A DNA stretch of 64,000 nt. Source: Streptomonospora nanhaiensis (GTDB lineage: Bacteria; Actinomycetota; Actinomycetes; Streptosporangiales; Streptosporangiaceae). Location: contig NZ_CP113264.1 of assembly GCF_026642255.1 (NCBI RefSeq), forward strand, positions 4,960,001 to 5,024,000, in the 5' to 3' direction. The position numbers and the translations under genes were made by a program. This document shows positions 33,954 through 43,005 of the stretch, in pieces. A model generated the notes under the pieces. It was not told where the DNA came from. It saw only the letters and a list, made by a program, of their open reading frames with translations, and made no database searches. Numbering within the stretch: the stretch's first letter is position 1; every line of letters begins with the position of its first letter.

Positions 33954-35549
33954 TCAGTCGTCCGGGCGCCGGGGAGCGTCCAGGACCTCCTCCCCGCCCG
34001 GGGCCGGACCGGCCCCCGCGTCGGGGGCTCCGCCTCCCGCCCCGGCGGACGCCTCCGGGGAGCGGCGCGCCCGTGTCCGGCTCCGGACGGCGCGCACCGC
34101 AGCGGGGCCGACGACGAGCGCGAGCGCCAGCGCGAGGATGGCGACCGCGGGGCCGCTGGAGGCGAGCAGGGGAAGGATCTCCCCCTCGCCGAGCGCCGAC
34201 GTCTGGACCAGCGCCGTCTCGAACAGCGGACCGATGACCAGGCCCAGGACGAACGGCGCGACGGGGAGGTTCATGCGCTTCATCGCGTACCCGACGAAGC
34301 CGAACACGACCACGATCCACACGCTCAGCATGCTGTTCTTGACCGAGTAGGCCCCGACCAGGCTCGTGACGATGATGAGCGGGTAGAGGACCGAGTACCT
34401 GATGCGCAGGAGCTGGGCGAAGACCGGCGCGAGCGGCAGGTTCAGCAGGAGCAGGAGGGCGTTGCCGATGAAGAACGACGCCAGCAGGCCCCAGACCAGG
34501 GTGGGCTGCTCCTCGAAGAGCAGCGGGCCCGGTTGGATGCCGTAGACCAGGAACGCGCCGAGGAGGACCGCCGTCGTGGCCCCGCCCGGCACGCCCAGGA
34601 CCAGTGTGGGGATGAAGTTGGCGTTGGAGCCCGAACTCGTGGCGGCGTCCGGGGCCACGACGCCCTCGATGGCGCCGGTGCCGAGCTGGTCGCGGTTCCT
34701 GGAGAAGCGCTTCTCCACCCCGTAGGCCATGAAGGAGGCGAGCGTGGTCCCGGCGCCCGGCAGACAGCCCAGGACGAAGCCGACGAGCGTTCCACGCGCG
34801 GTGGCGGGAACGGAGCGCCTGATGTCCTCCCTGGTCAGGAGGAGGTCGCGGAAGCGGGCGCGGATCGGTGTGGCCATGCCCCGGTGCAGCTGGTTGAGGA
34901 GCTCCCCGATGGCGAAGAGGCCGATCATGACCTCGACGTAGGGCAGCCCTCCGAAGAGGGAGACCTGGTCGAAGGTGTACCGGGGCGTCCCCGACCCGAC
35001 GTCCACGCCGACGCTGGAGACCAGGATGCCGGCCAGTCCGAGGGCGGCGCCCATCATGAGGTTGCGGCCGGAGAAGACCATGATGGTGCACAGTCCGAGG
35101 GCCATGACCGCCAGGATCTCGGGCGGCCCGAACCCGAGGGCGGCGTCGGCGAAGACGGGCGCCAGCGTGGTCAGGGCGACGAGGGCGATGAACGCGGCCG
35201 CGAAGGAGCCCAGGGCGGAGATGGCCAGCGCGGGTCCGGCCCGGCCGGCGCGCGCCATGCGGTAGCCGTCGAACGTCGAGACCACCGACGAGGCCTCGCC
35301 CGGGGTGGCGACCAGGATGGCGGTGATCGTGGCCCCGAACTGCGAGCCGTGGTAGATGCCGGCCAGCATGATGAGCGCCGTCAGGGGCTCGAAGGTGAGG
35401 GTGACGGGGATCAGGATGGCCACGCCCGTGGCCGACCCGAGGCCCGGGAGGATGCCGATGACGGTGCCGAGCAGGACGCCGACGAAGCACCACAGCAGGT
35501 TCTCGGGGGTGAGCGCCGCGGCGAAGCCGAGGGTGAGGTTGTCGATCAC
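33954..35549 (-). CDS. tctA: Tripartite tricarboxylate transporter, large permease TctA
   Basis: Permease of 531 residues, the TctA size, with about 12 helices. The conserved GVLLGTVIGILPGLGSATG at the N-terminus and the repeat-like GFVLGCLPGAGTTLASFMAYG later are the family glycine/proline motifs; GSNANFIPTLVLGVPGG follows. The Ala/Pro/Gly-rich tail is cytosolic. It imports a carboxylate using a sodium or proton gradient together with TctB and TctC. GTG 35549 overlaps the tctB stop (GTGA). Confidence 0.92.
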   Translation of the reverse strand: MIDNLTLGFAAALTPENLLWCFVGVLLGTVIGILPGLGSATGVAILIPVTLTFEPLTALIMLAGIYHGSQFGATITAILVATPGEASSVVSTFDGYRMARAGRAGPALAISALGSFAAAFIALVALTTLAPVFADAALGFGPPEILAVMALGLCTIMVFSGRNLMMGAALGLAGILVSSVGVDVGSGTPRYTFDQVSLFGGLPYVEVMIGLFAIGELLNQLHRGMATPIRARFRDLLLTREDIRRSVPATARGTLVGFVLGCLPGAGTTLASFMAYGVEKRFSRNRDQLGTGAIEGVVAPDAATSSGSNANFIPTLVLGVPGGATTAVLLGAFLVYGIQPGPLLFEEQPTLVWGLLASFFIGNALLLLLNLPLAPVFAQLLRIRYSVLYPLIIVTSLVGAYSVKNSMLSVWIVVVFGFVGYAMKRMNLPVAPFVLGLVIGPLFETALVQTSALGEGEILPLLASSGPAVAILALALALVVGPAAVRAVRSRTRARRSPEASAGAGGGAPDAGAGPAPGGEEVLDAPRRPDD

Positions 35550-36106
35550 ACCGCACCCCACAGGGCCGGGTCGAACACGCCGAGCGGCAGGGGGACCCGC
35601 AGGAGGACGCCGAACAGCAGGTAGCACACGACCAGGACCCCCAGGGAGGCGGTGAGGGCGACCGGCCACCGGAGCCGTTCGACGGAGATCGTCAGGAACA
35701 GGGTCAGGGCGGCGAGGGTCGGCAGCATGCCCAGGAACGGGATCAGCACCGCCGTGGCCACCAGCGCGGCGGAGACGACGGCCAGCTTGCGGCGGACCGT
35801 CCTGTGCTCCGCGTCCGTGCGCTCGGTCTCCTCCTCGACGTGGCCGTCGCCCTCCAGGACCGTCCCGGTGCGCGCCTCCCGGCGCAGCATGGCGAGCCCG
35901 ATCAGCAGGAGGGCCAGTCCGGCGACGCGGGGCAGCGCCCCGGGGCCGACGGTGCCGTCCTCCACGGTGGTCCACGGGTAGGAGAACGACCCGAGGAAGA
36001 AGAACCCGCCGAGACAGGCGAGGACCGCGTGGGTGGCGAGCACGGAGGGCCTGGCCCGGGCCGGGGCCGTCTCCCCCCGGGGCGCGCCGGTCGCGGGGCC
36101 GCTCAT
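35546..36106 (-). CDS. tctB: Tripartite tricarboxylate transporter, small permease TctB
   Basis: Small four-helix membrane subunit of 186 residues. Helix 1 is FLGSFSYPWTT-containing, and the GTVGPGALPRVAGLALLLIGLAML segment is the TctB hallmark. A polar acidic loop (EGDGHVEEETERTDAEH) splits the halves. It couples the binding protein to TctA. ATG 36106 overlaps the tctC stop (ATGA), and its stop overlaps tctA. Confidence 0.9.
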   Translation of the reverse strand: MSGPATGAPRGETAPARARPSVLATHAVLACLGGFFFLGSFSYPWTTVEDGTVGPGALPRVAGLALLLIGLAMLRREARTGTVLEGDGHVEEETERTDAEHRTVRRKLAVVSAALVATAVLIPFLGMLPTLAALTLFLTISVERLRWPVALTASLGVLVVCYLLFGVLLRVPLPLGVFDPALWGAV

Positions 36107-37068
36107 CGGAACACCTCCTGCATCTGCGCGTCGTAGTCGTCCAGGTAGTCCTCGAACTCCTCGCCCGCGAGGTCGGCGGGGAGGAGGAGGTCGTCCTCGA
36201 TGTAGTCCCGGTACAGGTCGGAGTCCATGGCGTCGAGGATCGCGTCGACCCAGTAGTCGCGCTGGACCCGCGAGATGCCGTCGGGGGCGAGGACCCCGCG
36301 CCAGATGGTGACCTCGGCGTCCAGGCCCTGTTCGAGGGCGGTGGGGACCCCGCCCATGAGCGGGTCGTCGTAGCGTTCGGGGGTGAGGGTGCACAGGGCC
36401 TTGAAGTCGCCGCTCTCCAGGTAGGGCCTGACCGAGGCGGCGCTGGCGGGAGCCACCTCGATCTGCCCGCCCATGAGGGCGGTCAGGACCTCGCCGGTGG
36501 AGCCGTAGGGCACGACGGAGAACTGTCCGCCGTTCCTCTCGAACTCCGCGGTGACCAGGGCGTCGGCGCCGGTCCGACCGCTGGAGCCGGTCCTGACGGG
36601 CGCGTCCCGGCCGGCCTCGACGAGGTCGGCGCAGGTCTCGTAGGGTGCGTCGGCGTCGGCGACGACCATGCGGGAGTCCTCGGCGAACATCACCAGGGGG
36701 GTGAAGTCGCGGTAGGTGAAGGGCACGTCGTAGACGAGGGGCAGCGTGTTGAGCGCGCTCTCGGCGACCAGCAGCGCGTTGCCGTTGCCCTGTTCGGCCA
36801 GGAAGGTGGCCCAGCCGACCGCGCCCGAGCCGCCCTCCCGGTTCTGCACGTTGACGTTGAAATCCGCGTCGAGGTCGTTGAGCGACTCGGCGACGACGCG
36901 GGCGGAGCGGTCGCTGCCCCCGCCCGGGGCGAAGGCGACGAGTGCGGAGACCGAGCCCCGGGGGGTCCAGTCGTCGGGGATCGCGGGGGTGGTGTTCAGC
37001 ATCGAGCACCCCGCGAGCAGGGTGCAGGCGCTCGACGCGGCCAGTGCCATGCGCAGTGGTGGCTTCAT
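36103..37068 (-). CDS. tctC: Tripartite tricarboxylate transporter, substrate-binding lipoprotein TctC
   Basis: Bug/TctC-type binding protein of 321 residues. The lipobox LLAGC places the modified Cys at C21, so it is anchored outside the membrane. Conserved parts are VSALVAFAPGGGSDRSARVVAESL (substrate carboxylate loop), NREGGSGAVGWATF, and the second-lobe GSSGRTGADALVTAEF. ATG 37068 follows AAGAGGG. It heads the operon tctC-tctB-tctA-pdxA-like. A GntR-type operator lies about 65 bases upstream. The bound acid cannot be named, but the gene neighbours point to a C4 or C5 sugar acid. Confidence 0.92.
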   Translation of the reverse strand: MKPPLRMALAASSACTLLAGCSMLNTTPAIPDDWTPRGSVSALVAFAPGGGSDRSARVVAESLNDLDADFNVNVQNREGGSGAVGWATFLAEQGNGNALLVAESALNTLPLVYDVPFTYRDFTPLVMFAEDSRMVVADADAPYETCADLVEAGRDAPVRTGSSGRTGADALVTAEFERNGGQFSVVPYGSTGEVLTALMGGQIEVAPASAASVRPYLESGDFKALCTLTPERYDDPLMGGVPTALEQGLDAEVTIWRGVLAPDGISRVQRDYWVDAILDAMDSDLYRDYIEDDLLLPADLAGEEFEDYLDDYDAQMQEVFR

Positions 37069-37133
37069 GTCGGCCCTCTTGCGTCCGGGGGGTGGACGGA
37101 CTTCTCCGAGGCGCAACCTGCGCAACATCGAAG

Positions 37134-37145
37134 ATCCTATTGGAT
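37134..37145. promoter_or_regulatory. GntR-type operator upstream of tctC
   Basis: ATCCTATTGGAT nearly matches ATCCTATAGGTT at 38078-38089 and a perfect ATCCTATAGGAT palindrome. Read leftward it contains TAGGAT, a possible -10 for tctC. It lies 65 bases before the tctC start, the same distance as the second site from the gntR start. Confidence 0.65.
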
Positions 37146-37212
37146 ATGGGAACAAGCTAGGGCTCTGAACTGGTGTTGACAAGAGGGCGAAACAAAGTGA
37201 ACGGAATGTGAA

Positions 37213-37256
37213 GCGGCCGGGGGGCGCGTTCCGTACGGAACGCGCCCCCCGGCCGC
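37213..37256 (-). terminator. 44-base perfect palindrome, terminator of the GntR gene
   Basis: Two perfectly complementary 22-base arms (37213-37234 and 37235-37256) meet at CCGT/ACGG with no loop. It lies 21 bases beyond the GntR stop in its direction of transcription and shields the tctC promoter from read-through. Confidence 0.75.
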
Positions 37257-37277
37257 GACGGTGTCGTACCGCTCCGG

Positions 37278-38012
37278 TCAGCCGTCGACGGACACCCGGT
37301 GGGCCACGGCGGACAGGTGGTCCCGCATGGTCGAGCGCAGGAGCTCGCGGTCCCCGGACTCGAAGGCCGCGAGGATCGCGGCGTGCTCGCTCAGGGCCTG
37401 GTCCATGTCCAGGATCCCGTGGTGGGCGGTCTGGCGGAGCCGGTGGACGTGGGTGTTCAAGGACTCCGCCGCCTCGGTCAGGAAGCGGTTGCCGGCGGCC
37501 CTGATGATCGTCAGGTGGAACTCCCAGTCGGCGGCGAAGTACTCGCGCATGTCGGCGTAGTCGGGGGGCCGCTCGCCGTCCCCCCTGCGCTGCCGCACGT
37601 TGTGGGCGGCCAGGACGTGCTGGGCGTGGGCCACGCGCAGCTCCGGGAGCAGGTCCTCGGCGCGCTCGGCGGCGCGCTCCACCGCGGCGACCTCCAGGAT
37701 CCCGCGCATGTCGAAGAGCTCGCGCAGCTGCTCCGGCGAGAGCGGAGGGGCCACGCGGTAGCCCTTCAGGGCGACCCTCGACACCAGGCCGGTGTGCTCC
37801 AGCTGCACCAGCGCCTCGCGGACCGGGGTCGGCGAGACCTGCAGCTCGCGGGCGAGCGGGTCGATGCCGAGGGAGCTCCCGGGCGGCGCCGAGCCGTCCA
37901 GGAGCTTCTCCAGGATCGCGTCGTACACGCCGTCGCGCAGGGCACGGCGGGCCACCACGGCGCTCTTGGCGGGCGTAGCCCCGGCGGGGGAGGTGGTCTC
38001 TCTGTCGTTCAT
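37278..38012 (-). CDS. GntR family regulator (FCD domain) between the two tetrose operons
   Basis: FadR/FCD-type GntR regulator of 244 residues. The DNA-binding wing reads LGIDPLARELQVSPTPVREALVQLEHTGLVSRV, and the FCD domain carries FDMRGILEVAAVE, WEFHLTIIRAAGN and EHAAILAAFESGD, the Asp and His positions that usually bind a metal. ATG 38012 has GGAGGAG only 1-2 bases upstream, closer than ideal, so a later start is possible. Matching operators at 37134 and 38078 sit at the tctC promoter and at the shared gntR/isomerase promoter region, so it probably controls both operons and itself. Confidence 0.9.
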   Translation of the reverse strand: MNDRETTSPAGATPAKSAVVARRALRDGVYDAILEKLLDGSAPPGSSLGIDPLARELQVSPTPVREALVQLEHTGLVSRVALKGYRVAPPLSPEQLRELFDMRGILEVAAVERAAERAEDLLPELRVAHAQHVLAAHNVRQRRGDGERPPDYADMREYFAADWEFHLTIIRAAGNRFLTEAAESLNTHVHRLRQTAHHGILDMDQALSEHAAILAAFESGDRELLRSTMRDHLSAVAHRVSVDG

Positions 38013-38077
38013 CTCCTCCCGATCCTAGCCCGGGGGCGCGCCTTCTCGCGAAACAGGGACTGTCCAGTATCGGAAAT

Positions 38078-38096
38078 ATCCTATAGGTTCTATGAT
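38078..38096. promoter_or_regulatory. GntR-type operator and promoter of the tetrose operon
   Basis: ATCCTATAGGTT (38078-38089) is an 11/12 palindrome match. TATGAT (38091-38096) is a rightward -10 for the operon starting at 38188, and leftward TAGGAT (38083 to 38078) may serve gntR. The operator therefore overlaps both divergent promoters. Confidence 0.65.
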
Positions 38097-38187
38097 TCCA
38101 AGGCGGAAGAGGTGGTGCCCTCGCTCGGCGTCCGCCACCGCCCCCGGACCGAACGGCCTCCCGGCCCGCGACCCCCCGGAGACGAGC

Positions 38188-39159
38188 ATGCCCCACACCG
38201 CAGAGGACTGGCCGATCGGCGCCGCGCTCCTCCAGTTCCCCGGCTCCTCCCCCGAGGGCGGATCCGTCCAGGACGCCCCGGCCTCGACCTGGGCCGCCGT
38301 GCTCGGCGAGGTCGCCGCCGAGGGGTTCGACCACGTGGACCTCACCGACAGCTGGCTGCGCCCCGGAGACCTCTCCGCCTCCCGGCGGGAGGAGCTGGCG
38401 CACACCCTCAAGAGCCTCGAACTCGGCATCTCGGCGGTCTCGGTGACCAGGCGCAGCGTGATCGACCCCGATCCGGCCGTCGCCGAGGACAACCTCGCCT
38501 ACCTGCTCCGCACCGTCGACGCCGCGGCCGACCTGGGCGCCACCGTCGTCTGCGCGGGACTGCACCGGCCGCTGACCCCGGCCCAGCGCGACGCCCTGTG
38601 GTTCTGGCACGAACCCGGAGCCGCCGACCCGGAGGGCGACGAGCGCACCTGGGCCCTGGCCGTCGAACGCCTGCGCGCCGTGGGCGAGCGCGCGGCGCAC
38701 CACGGGCTGCGCCTGTCCCTGGAGATGTACGAGGACACCTACCTCGGCACCCCCGAGAGCGCGGTGCGCCTGGTCCGCGACATCGGGCTGCCCGACGTCG
38801 GGCTCAACCCCGACCTCGGCAACCTGGTCCGCCTGCACCGGCCGGTCCGGCCCTGGGAGGAGCTGCTGCGCCCGGTGCTCCCGTACGTCGACTACTGGCA
38901 CGTCAAGAACTACCACCGCGACTTCGACCCGGCCACCGGCGCCTACTTCACGGTGCCCGCCCCCCTGGAGGGCGGGGTCATCGACTACAGGCGCGCGGTC
39001 GAACTGGTGCTGCGGGCGGGGTTCGAGGGCCCGATCTGCACCGAGCACTACGGCGGTGACGGACTCGGCGTGTCCGCGCGCAACAGGGACTACCTGCGGC
39101 GGCTCCTGGCCGCCAAGCTCCCCCCGGCCGACGCCTCCCGCGGGGAGGGACGGCCGTGA
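38188..39159 (+). CDS. Sugar isomerase/epimerase-like TIM-barrel protein
   Basis: Xylose-isomerase-like TIM barrel (AP_endonuc_2 family) of 323 residues. Likely metal ligands are the Glu in LSLEMYEDT, Asp in NPDLGNL, His in YWHVKNYH and Glu in [11 protein letters not shown] 38188 follows GGAG at 38178-38181. Its operon partners are LerK-, DerI- and LerI-like enzymes, the set that in apionate pathways stands beside 3-oxo-isoapionate decarboxylase (OiaC), a member of this fold. An OiaC-like or another isomerase role is therefore a working idea, not a firm call. The stop overlaps the kinase start (GTGA). Confidence 0.75.
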   Translation: MPHTAEDWPIGAALLQFPGSSPEGGSVQDAPASTWAAVLGEVAAEGFDHVDLTDSWLRPGDLSASRREELAHTLKSLELGISAVSVTRRSVIDPDPAVAEDNLAYLLRTVDAAADLGATVVCAGLHRPLTPAQRDALWFWHEPGAADPEGDERTWALAVERLRAVGERAAHHGLRLSLEMYEDTYLGTPESAVRLVRDIGLPDVGLNPDLGNLVRLHRPVRPWEELLRPVLPYVDYWHVKNYHRDFDPATGAYFTVPAPLEGGVIDYRRAVELVLRAGFEGPICTEHYGGDGLGVSARNRDYLRRLLAAKLPPADASRGEGRP

Positions 39160-40886
39160 CCCTCCTCGTCAACGACCCCGCCGACTTCGCCGACGAGTCC
39201 CTCGCGGGGTTCGCCGCGGCCCACCCGGACGAGGTCCGGGCCGTGCACGGGGGCGTCGTGCGCGCGTCCGCGACCCCCGAGGGCCAGGTCGCCACCGTCC
39301 TCGGGGGCGGCACCGGACACTACCCCGCGTTCGCGGGATGGGTCGGGCCGGGCTTCGCCCACGGCGCCGCGTGCGGCAACGTCTTCTCCTCGCCCTCGGC
39401 CTCCCAGATCTGCTCGGTGGCGCGCGCGGCGCACAACGGCGGCGGCGTGGTCCTCGGCTTCGGGAACTACGCGGGCGACGTGCTCCACTTCGGCCAGGCC
39501 GCCGAGCAGCTGCGCGCCGAGGGCGTGGACGTCCGGGTGCTCGCCGTCACGGACGACGTGGCGTCGGGGCCCGCGCACGACACCGCGCGGCGGCGGGGCG
39601 TGGCCGGCGACCTGCCGGTCCTGAAGGTCCTGGGCGCGGCGGCCGAGGCGGGACACACCCTGGACGAGGTGCACCGGCTGGGGCTGAGGGCCAACGCCGC
39701 CACCCGGTCCCTGGGCGTGGCCTTCGGCGGCTGCACCCTCCCGGGGGCGGAGCGCCCCCTGTTCACCGTCGACGGCGGCCGGATGGGCGTGGGACTCGGC
39801 ATCCACGGCGAACCCGGCATCGAGCAGCGCCCCCTGCCGACCGCCGACGAGGTCGCCGACCTCCTGGTGGACGGAATCCTGGCCGAGCGCGGCGCCGCCG
39901 CCGGAGCCGTCGACGGGTCCGACCGGGTGGCGCTGGTGCTCAACGGGCTCGGCGCCACCAAGTACGAGGAGCTGTACGTCGTCCACCGCCGGGTGGCCGA
40001 CCGCCTCTCCTCCGAGGGCCTCTCCGTCATCGCCCCGGTGGTGGACGAGCAGGTCACCAGCCTGGGCATGGCGGGGCTGTCCCTCACCCTCATGTTCCTC
40101 GACCCCGAGCTGGAGCGGCTGTGGGCGGCTCCGGCCGTGACCCCGGCCTTCCGCCGCGGCCACCTGCCGCCGCGCCCGCCCCGGACCGACGACCCGACCG
40201 AGTCCCGCAGCACTCCCCCGGTGGTCCCGGGCGACGGGCCCTCGCGGGAACTCGGGGCGCGGATCGCCTCGGCGCTGGGGACCGTGCGCGACACCGTCGC
40301 CGCCCACGAGCGCAGGCTCGGCGAGCTGGACGCCGTGGCCGGCGACGGCGACCACGGGATCGGCATGCGGCGCGGCTCCGAGGCGGCCCTGTCCGCGGCG
40401 GAGCACGCCGTCGGACTCGGCGCGGGCGCCCGCACGGTCCTGGCCCGGGCCGGGGCGGCCTGGTCGGAGCGGGCGGGCGGCACGTCCGGAGCGCTCTGGG
40501 GGGCGGCGCTGACCGCGTTCGGCTCGGCGCTGGGCGACAGCGGCGGGGCCGACCGGGCACGGGTCGCGGCGGGCGCGCGGGCCGCGGTCGACTCCGTGGT
40601 GCGGCTCGGCGGGGCCCGGCCCGGCGACAAGACGCTCGTCGACGCGGCCGTCCCCTTCGCGGACCGGCTGGAGTCGGAGGCCGGCGGCCCCGGCCTGGCC
40701 CGGGCGTGGGCCGCGGCGGCCGAGGCGGCGCGGCTGGCGGCGGAGGCGACCGCCTCGATCCCCGCCCGCCTGGGCCGGGCGCGCGCCCACGGCGACAACA
40801 GCCTCGGCACCCCGGACCCGGGCGCGGTCTCCCTCGCACTCGTCCTCACCGCACTCACACCCCACCTCGGACAGGAGAACCACTGA
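39156..40886 (+). CDS. lerK: Dihydroxyacetone-kinase family kinase, L-erythrulose kinase-like
   Basis: Two-domain DAK kinase of 576 residues. The DhaK part (about 1-330) has [17 protein letters not shown] and the covalent His in [12 protein letters not shown]. The DhaL ATP-binding part (about 370-570) has [15 protein letters not shown] and [15 protein letters not shown]-like segments. A Pro-rich linker joins them. The fused ATP-dependent form, together with DerI- and LerI-like neighbours, fits L-erythrulose kinase, which makes L-erythrulose 1-phosphate. Dihydroxyacetone or D-erythrulose remain alternatives. GTG 39156 overlaps the preceding stop, and the stop shares one base with the derI start (TGATG). 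Confidence 0.8.
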   Translation: MTLLVNDPADFADESLAGFAAAHPDEVRAVHGGVVRASATPEGQVATVLGGGTGHYPAFAGWVGPGFAHGAACGNVFSSPSASQICSVARAAHNGGGVVLGFGNYAGDVLHFGQAAEQLRAEGVDVRVLAVTDDVASGPAHDTARRRGVAGDLPVLKVLGAAAEAGHTLDEVHRLGLRANAATRSLGVAFGGCTLPGAERPLFTVDGGRMGVGLGIHGEPGIEQRPLPTADEVADLLVDGILAERGAAAGAVDGSDRVALVLNGLGATKYEELYVVHRRVADRLSSEGLSVIAPVVDEQVTSLGMAGLSLTLMFLDPELERLWAAPAVTPAFRRGHLPPRPPRTDDPTESRSTPPVVPGDGPSRELGARIASALGTVRDTVAAHERRLGELDAVAGDGDHGIGMRRGSEAALSAAEHAVGLGAGARTVLARAGAAWSERAGGTSGALWGAALTAFGSALGDSGGADRARVAAGARAAVDSVVRLGGARPGDKTLVDAAVPFADRLESEAGGPGLARAWAAAAEAARLAAEATASIPARLGRARAHGDNSLGTPDPGAVSLALVLTALTPHLGQENH

Positions 40887-41347
40887 TGCGCGTCGCCGTC
40901 GGTTCCGACATCGCCGGTTTCGACTACAAGGAGGCCTTCAGGAACGACCTCGCCGCCACCGCGGCGGTCACGGAGGTGATCGACGTCGGGGTGGGCCCCG
41001 GCCAGGACACCGACTACCCGCACGTGGCGGTCGAGGCGGCCCGGCTCGTCGCCGACGGCCGGGTCGACCGCGCCGTCCTGGTGTGCGGGACCGGCCTCGG
41101 CGTGGCCATCGCCGCCAACAAGGTGCCGGGGGTGCGGGCCGTGACCGCCCACGACTCGTTCTCCGTGGAGCGGTCCGTGCTCTCCAACGACGCCCAGGTG
41201 CTCTGCCTGGGGCAGAGGGTCGTGGGCCGGGAGCTCGCCCGCAGGCTGGTGCGCGAGTGGCTGACCTACACCTTCGACGCGTCCTCCCCCTCCGCGGAGA
41301 AGGTGCGCGCCCTGTGCTCCTACGAGCCCGGGGCGGAGGGCCCGTGA
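40886..41347 (+). CDS. derI: RpiB-family isomerase, D-erythrulose 4-phosphate isomerase-like
   Basis: RpiB/LacAB-fold isomerase of 153 residues. Catalytic C67 is in [16 protein letters not shown] and the ring-opening His in [11 protein letters not shown]; the N-terminal [13 protein letters not shown] binds phosphate. Such enzymes isomerise ribose 5-phosphate or D-erythrulose 4-phosphate (DerI, EryI). Beside LerK- and LerI-like genes the C4 substrate is favoured, giving D-erythrose 4-phosphate for the pentose phosphate pathway. ATG 40886 follows AGGAG. Confidence 0.82.
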   Translation: MRVAVGSDIAGFDYKEAFRNDLAATAAVTEVIDVGVGPGQDTDYPHVAVEAARLVADGRVDRAVLVCGTGLGVAIAANKVPGVRAVTAHDSFSVERSVLSNDAQVLCLGQRVVGRELARRLVREWLTYTFDASSPSAEKVRALCSYEPGAEGP

Positions 41348-42105
41348 CGCACCCCCTCTGGATCGGCACCAGCTTCAAGATGAACAAGACGCGGGCCGAG
41401 TCGGTCGCCTACGCGACGCGCCTGCGCTCGGCGCTCGGCGACGGCGTGCCCGGGGTGCGGGCGTTCGTCATCCCCCCGGCGACCGCCCTGGCCGAGGTGT
41501 CGGCGGTCCTCGACGGGTCCCCCGTCCGCACGGGCGTCCAGAACGCCCACTGGGCGGACGGGGGCGCCTGGACGGGCGAGCTCTCCGTCCCCCAGGCAGC
41601 CGACGCGGGCGCGCGGATCGTCGAGATCGGCCACTCCGAGAGGCGGGCGCACTTCGCCGAGACGGACGGGACGGTACGCCTCAAGGTCGGTGCGGTCCTG
41701 CGCCACGGACTGACACCGCTGGTGTGCTGCGGGGAGAGCGCGGAGGTGTTCGAGCGCGGAGGATCGGTCGGGCACGTGCTCCGCCAGGCGGAGGCGGCCT
41801 TCGCCGACCTGGCCGACGGCCTGGAGCGGGCCCTGATCGCCTACGAACCGGTGTGGGCCATCGGGGAGCACGGCCGTGAGCCGCGCCCGGAGGAGGTGGC
41901 CCCGGTGCACGAGGCGCTGGCCGCCGAGTGGGGCGGCCGGGTGGGCGGGATCCTGTACGGCGGCTCCGTCTCCCCGGACAACGCCGCCGGCCTGCTCGGC
42001 GTGCCCGGGGTGGGAGGCCTCTTCGTGGGCCGGGCCGCCTGGGAGGTCGAGGGGTACCTGCGGATCCTGGAGGCCGGGCGGCGGCACGCGGGCGCGAGGG
42101 CGTGA
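41344..42105 (+). CDS. lerI: TIM-family isomerase, L-erythrulose 1-phosphate isomerase-like
   Basis: Triosephosphate-isomerase-family protein of 253 residues with K12 (GTSFKMNK), H97 (EIGHSERR) and E168 (AYEPVWAIG) as the catalytic set, and YGGSVSP as the phosphate loop. The usual housekeeping gene would sit with gap and pgk; this copy sits with a kinase and DerI-like isomerase, matching LerI/EryH, which converts L-erythrulose 1-phosphate to D-erythrulose 4-phosphate. GTG 41344 overlaps the derI stop (GTGA). It ends the operon at a strong hairpin. Confidence 0.82.
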   Translation: MTHPLWIGTSFKMNKTRAESVAYATRLRSALGDGVPGVRAFVIPPATALAEVSAVLDGSPVRTGVQNAHWADGGAWTGELSVPQAADAGARIVEIGHSERRAHFAETDGTVRLKVGAVLRHGLTPLVCCGESAEVFERGGSVGHVLRQAEAAFADLADGLERALIAYEPVWAIGEHGREPRPEEVAPVHEALAAEWGGRVGGILYGGSVSPDNAAGLLGVPGVGGLFVGRAAWEVEGYLRILEAGRRHAGARA

Positions 42106-42118
42106 CGGCCGCCGGCGG

Positions 42119-42158
42119 GCCCGGGACCCGCGCCAGGAGACCGGCGTGGGCCCCGGGC
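42119..42158. terminator. Hairpin terminator of the tetrose operon
   Basis: A 16-base stem (42119-42134 with 42143-42158) has one mismatch and one G-U pair and an 8-base loop. It follows the lerI stop by 13 bases and lies before the end of the convergent DUF1707 gene, so it may serve both. Confidence 0.65.
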
Positions 42159-42174
42159 TCTTCCCGGATCCCGG

Positions 42175-42777
42175 TCAGCCCTGCAGCTTGCGCCGTTCCC
42201 AGCGGTTGGGGTGGCGGATGACCACCCCCGCCATGCCGCCGGAACCGGTGAGGCGGATCAAGGGGGTTCCCGGAAGCCGGTCGGGGGTGGTCTTGTCCTT
42301 CAGGCCGCCGAGCCCGGGGTTCATCCCGCCGGTCTCCGCGGCCCAGCCGTCGGGGACGACGATCGTGACACCGGCCGCCTCACCGTACGCCTCCACCACG
42401 ACCTCCGGGAGGCGGCACTCGGCCCGGGAGAAGTCGATCTTCACGCCGCCCATGCCTCCGTGGGCGATCACGTGCCCGGGGACCTCCCAGCGTCCCGGGC
42501 CCCGGGACGCGCCGTGCATGCCGCCGTTGAGCTCCAGCGGCGGCAGGTCCACGGCGGACTCCGGCCTCGGCAGGTCGGCGGTCAGGACAGCCAGCTCCGC
42601 GTGGGTCTTGGAGCTCAGCGCCTGCTCCAGGCGCGAGTCCAGCTCGTCGAGGTCGATGCGGCCCTCGGCCGCCGCGTCGCGCAGCTGCTCCACCACCGCT
42701 TCCCGGTCGTCGTGGGAGGCGCGGAGCCCTCCTGTGGGGGCGGGGCGCGGAGAGGGTTCCGAAGGCTGGGAGGTCAT
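42175..42777 (-). CDS. DUF1707 domain protein
   Basis: Protein of 200 residues with the DUF1707 SHOCT-like domain at the N-terminus (LRASHDDREAVVEQLRDAAAEGRIDLDELDSR), about residues 18-70. A C-terminal beta-rich part (about 95-180) contains VVVEAYGEAAGVTIVVPDGW and resembles the cell-wall-active antibiotics response (LiaF-like) C domain. No membrane helix is seen. ATG 42777 has no ribosome-binding site; a TATCCT-N7-ATG pattern indicates a leaderless transcript. Function is unknown; related proteins occur with envelope-stress genes. Confidence 0.85.
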   Translation of the reverse strand: MTSQPSEPSPRPAPTGGLRASHDDREAVVEQLRDAAAEGRIDLDELDSRLEQALSSKTHAELAVLTADLPRPESAVDLPPLELNGGMHGASRGPGRWEVPGHVIAHGGMGGVKIDFSRAECRLPEVVVEAYGEAAGVTIVVPDGWAAETGGMNPGLGGLKDKTTPDRLPGTPLIRLTGSGGMAGVVIRHPNRWERRKLQG

Positions 42778-42784
42778 GGCCACA

Positions 42785-42790
42785 AGGATA
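42785..42790 (-). promoter_or_regulatory. Leaderless -10 element of the DUF1707 gene
   Basis: Minus-strand TATCCT (42790 to 42785) is followed by 7 bases and the ATG at 42777, matching TANNNT-N7-start. Confidence 0.5.
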
Positions 42791-43005
42791 GACAGGCGGC
42801 GGACCGGGACGACACATGCCGACCGCTGTCCGGACCGCCGGGAGTGCCCGCGGGTGCGCGAGGGCGCCCTCGCGCACACGGGCGGAGGCGGCCCGCACGT
42901 GCGGCGGCACTCCGTCCGCCGCCCGCTCGTCGTCCCCGGCAGGCGTGGGGGCGGTGCCGCGCGGGGCGACCCGGTCGGGGACGCGCTTTCCGCCGCGGGC
43001 CCCGC

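Noticed and set aside
37176-37181. TTGACA as a rightward promoter element between tctC and GntR
   Set aside because: No -10 lies at 16-19 bases and the first downstream gene on that strand starts 1 kb away.
41344-42105. Housekeeping triosephosphate isomerase
   Set aside because: The gene lies in an inducible operon with DAK- and RpiB-like genes rather than with gap and pgk, so a LerI-like role is more likely.
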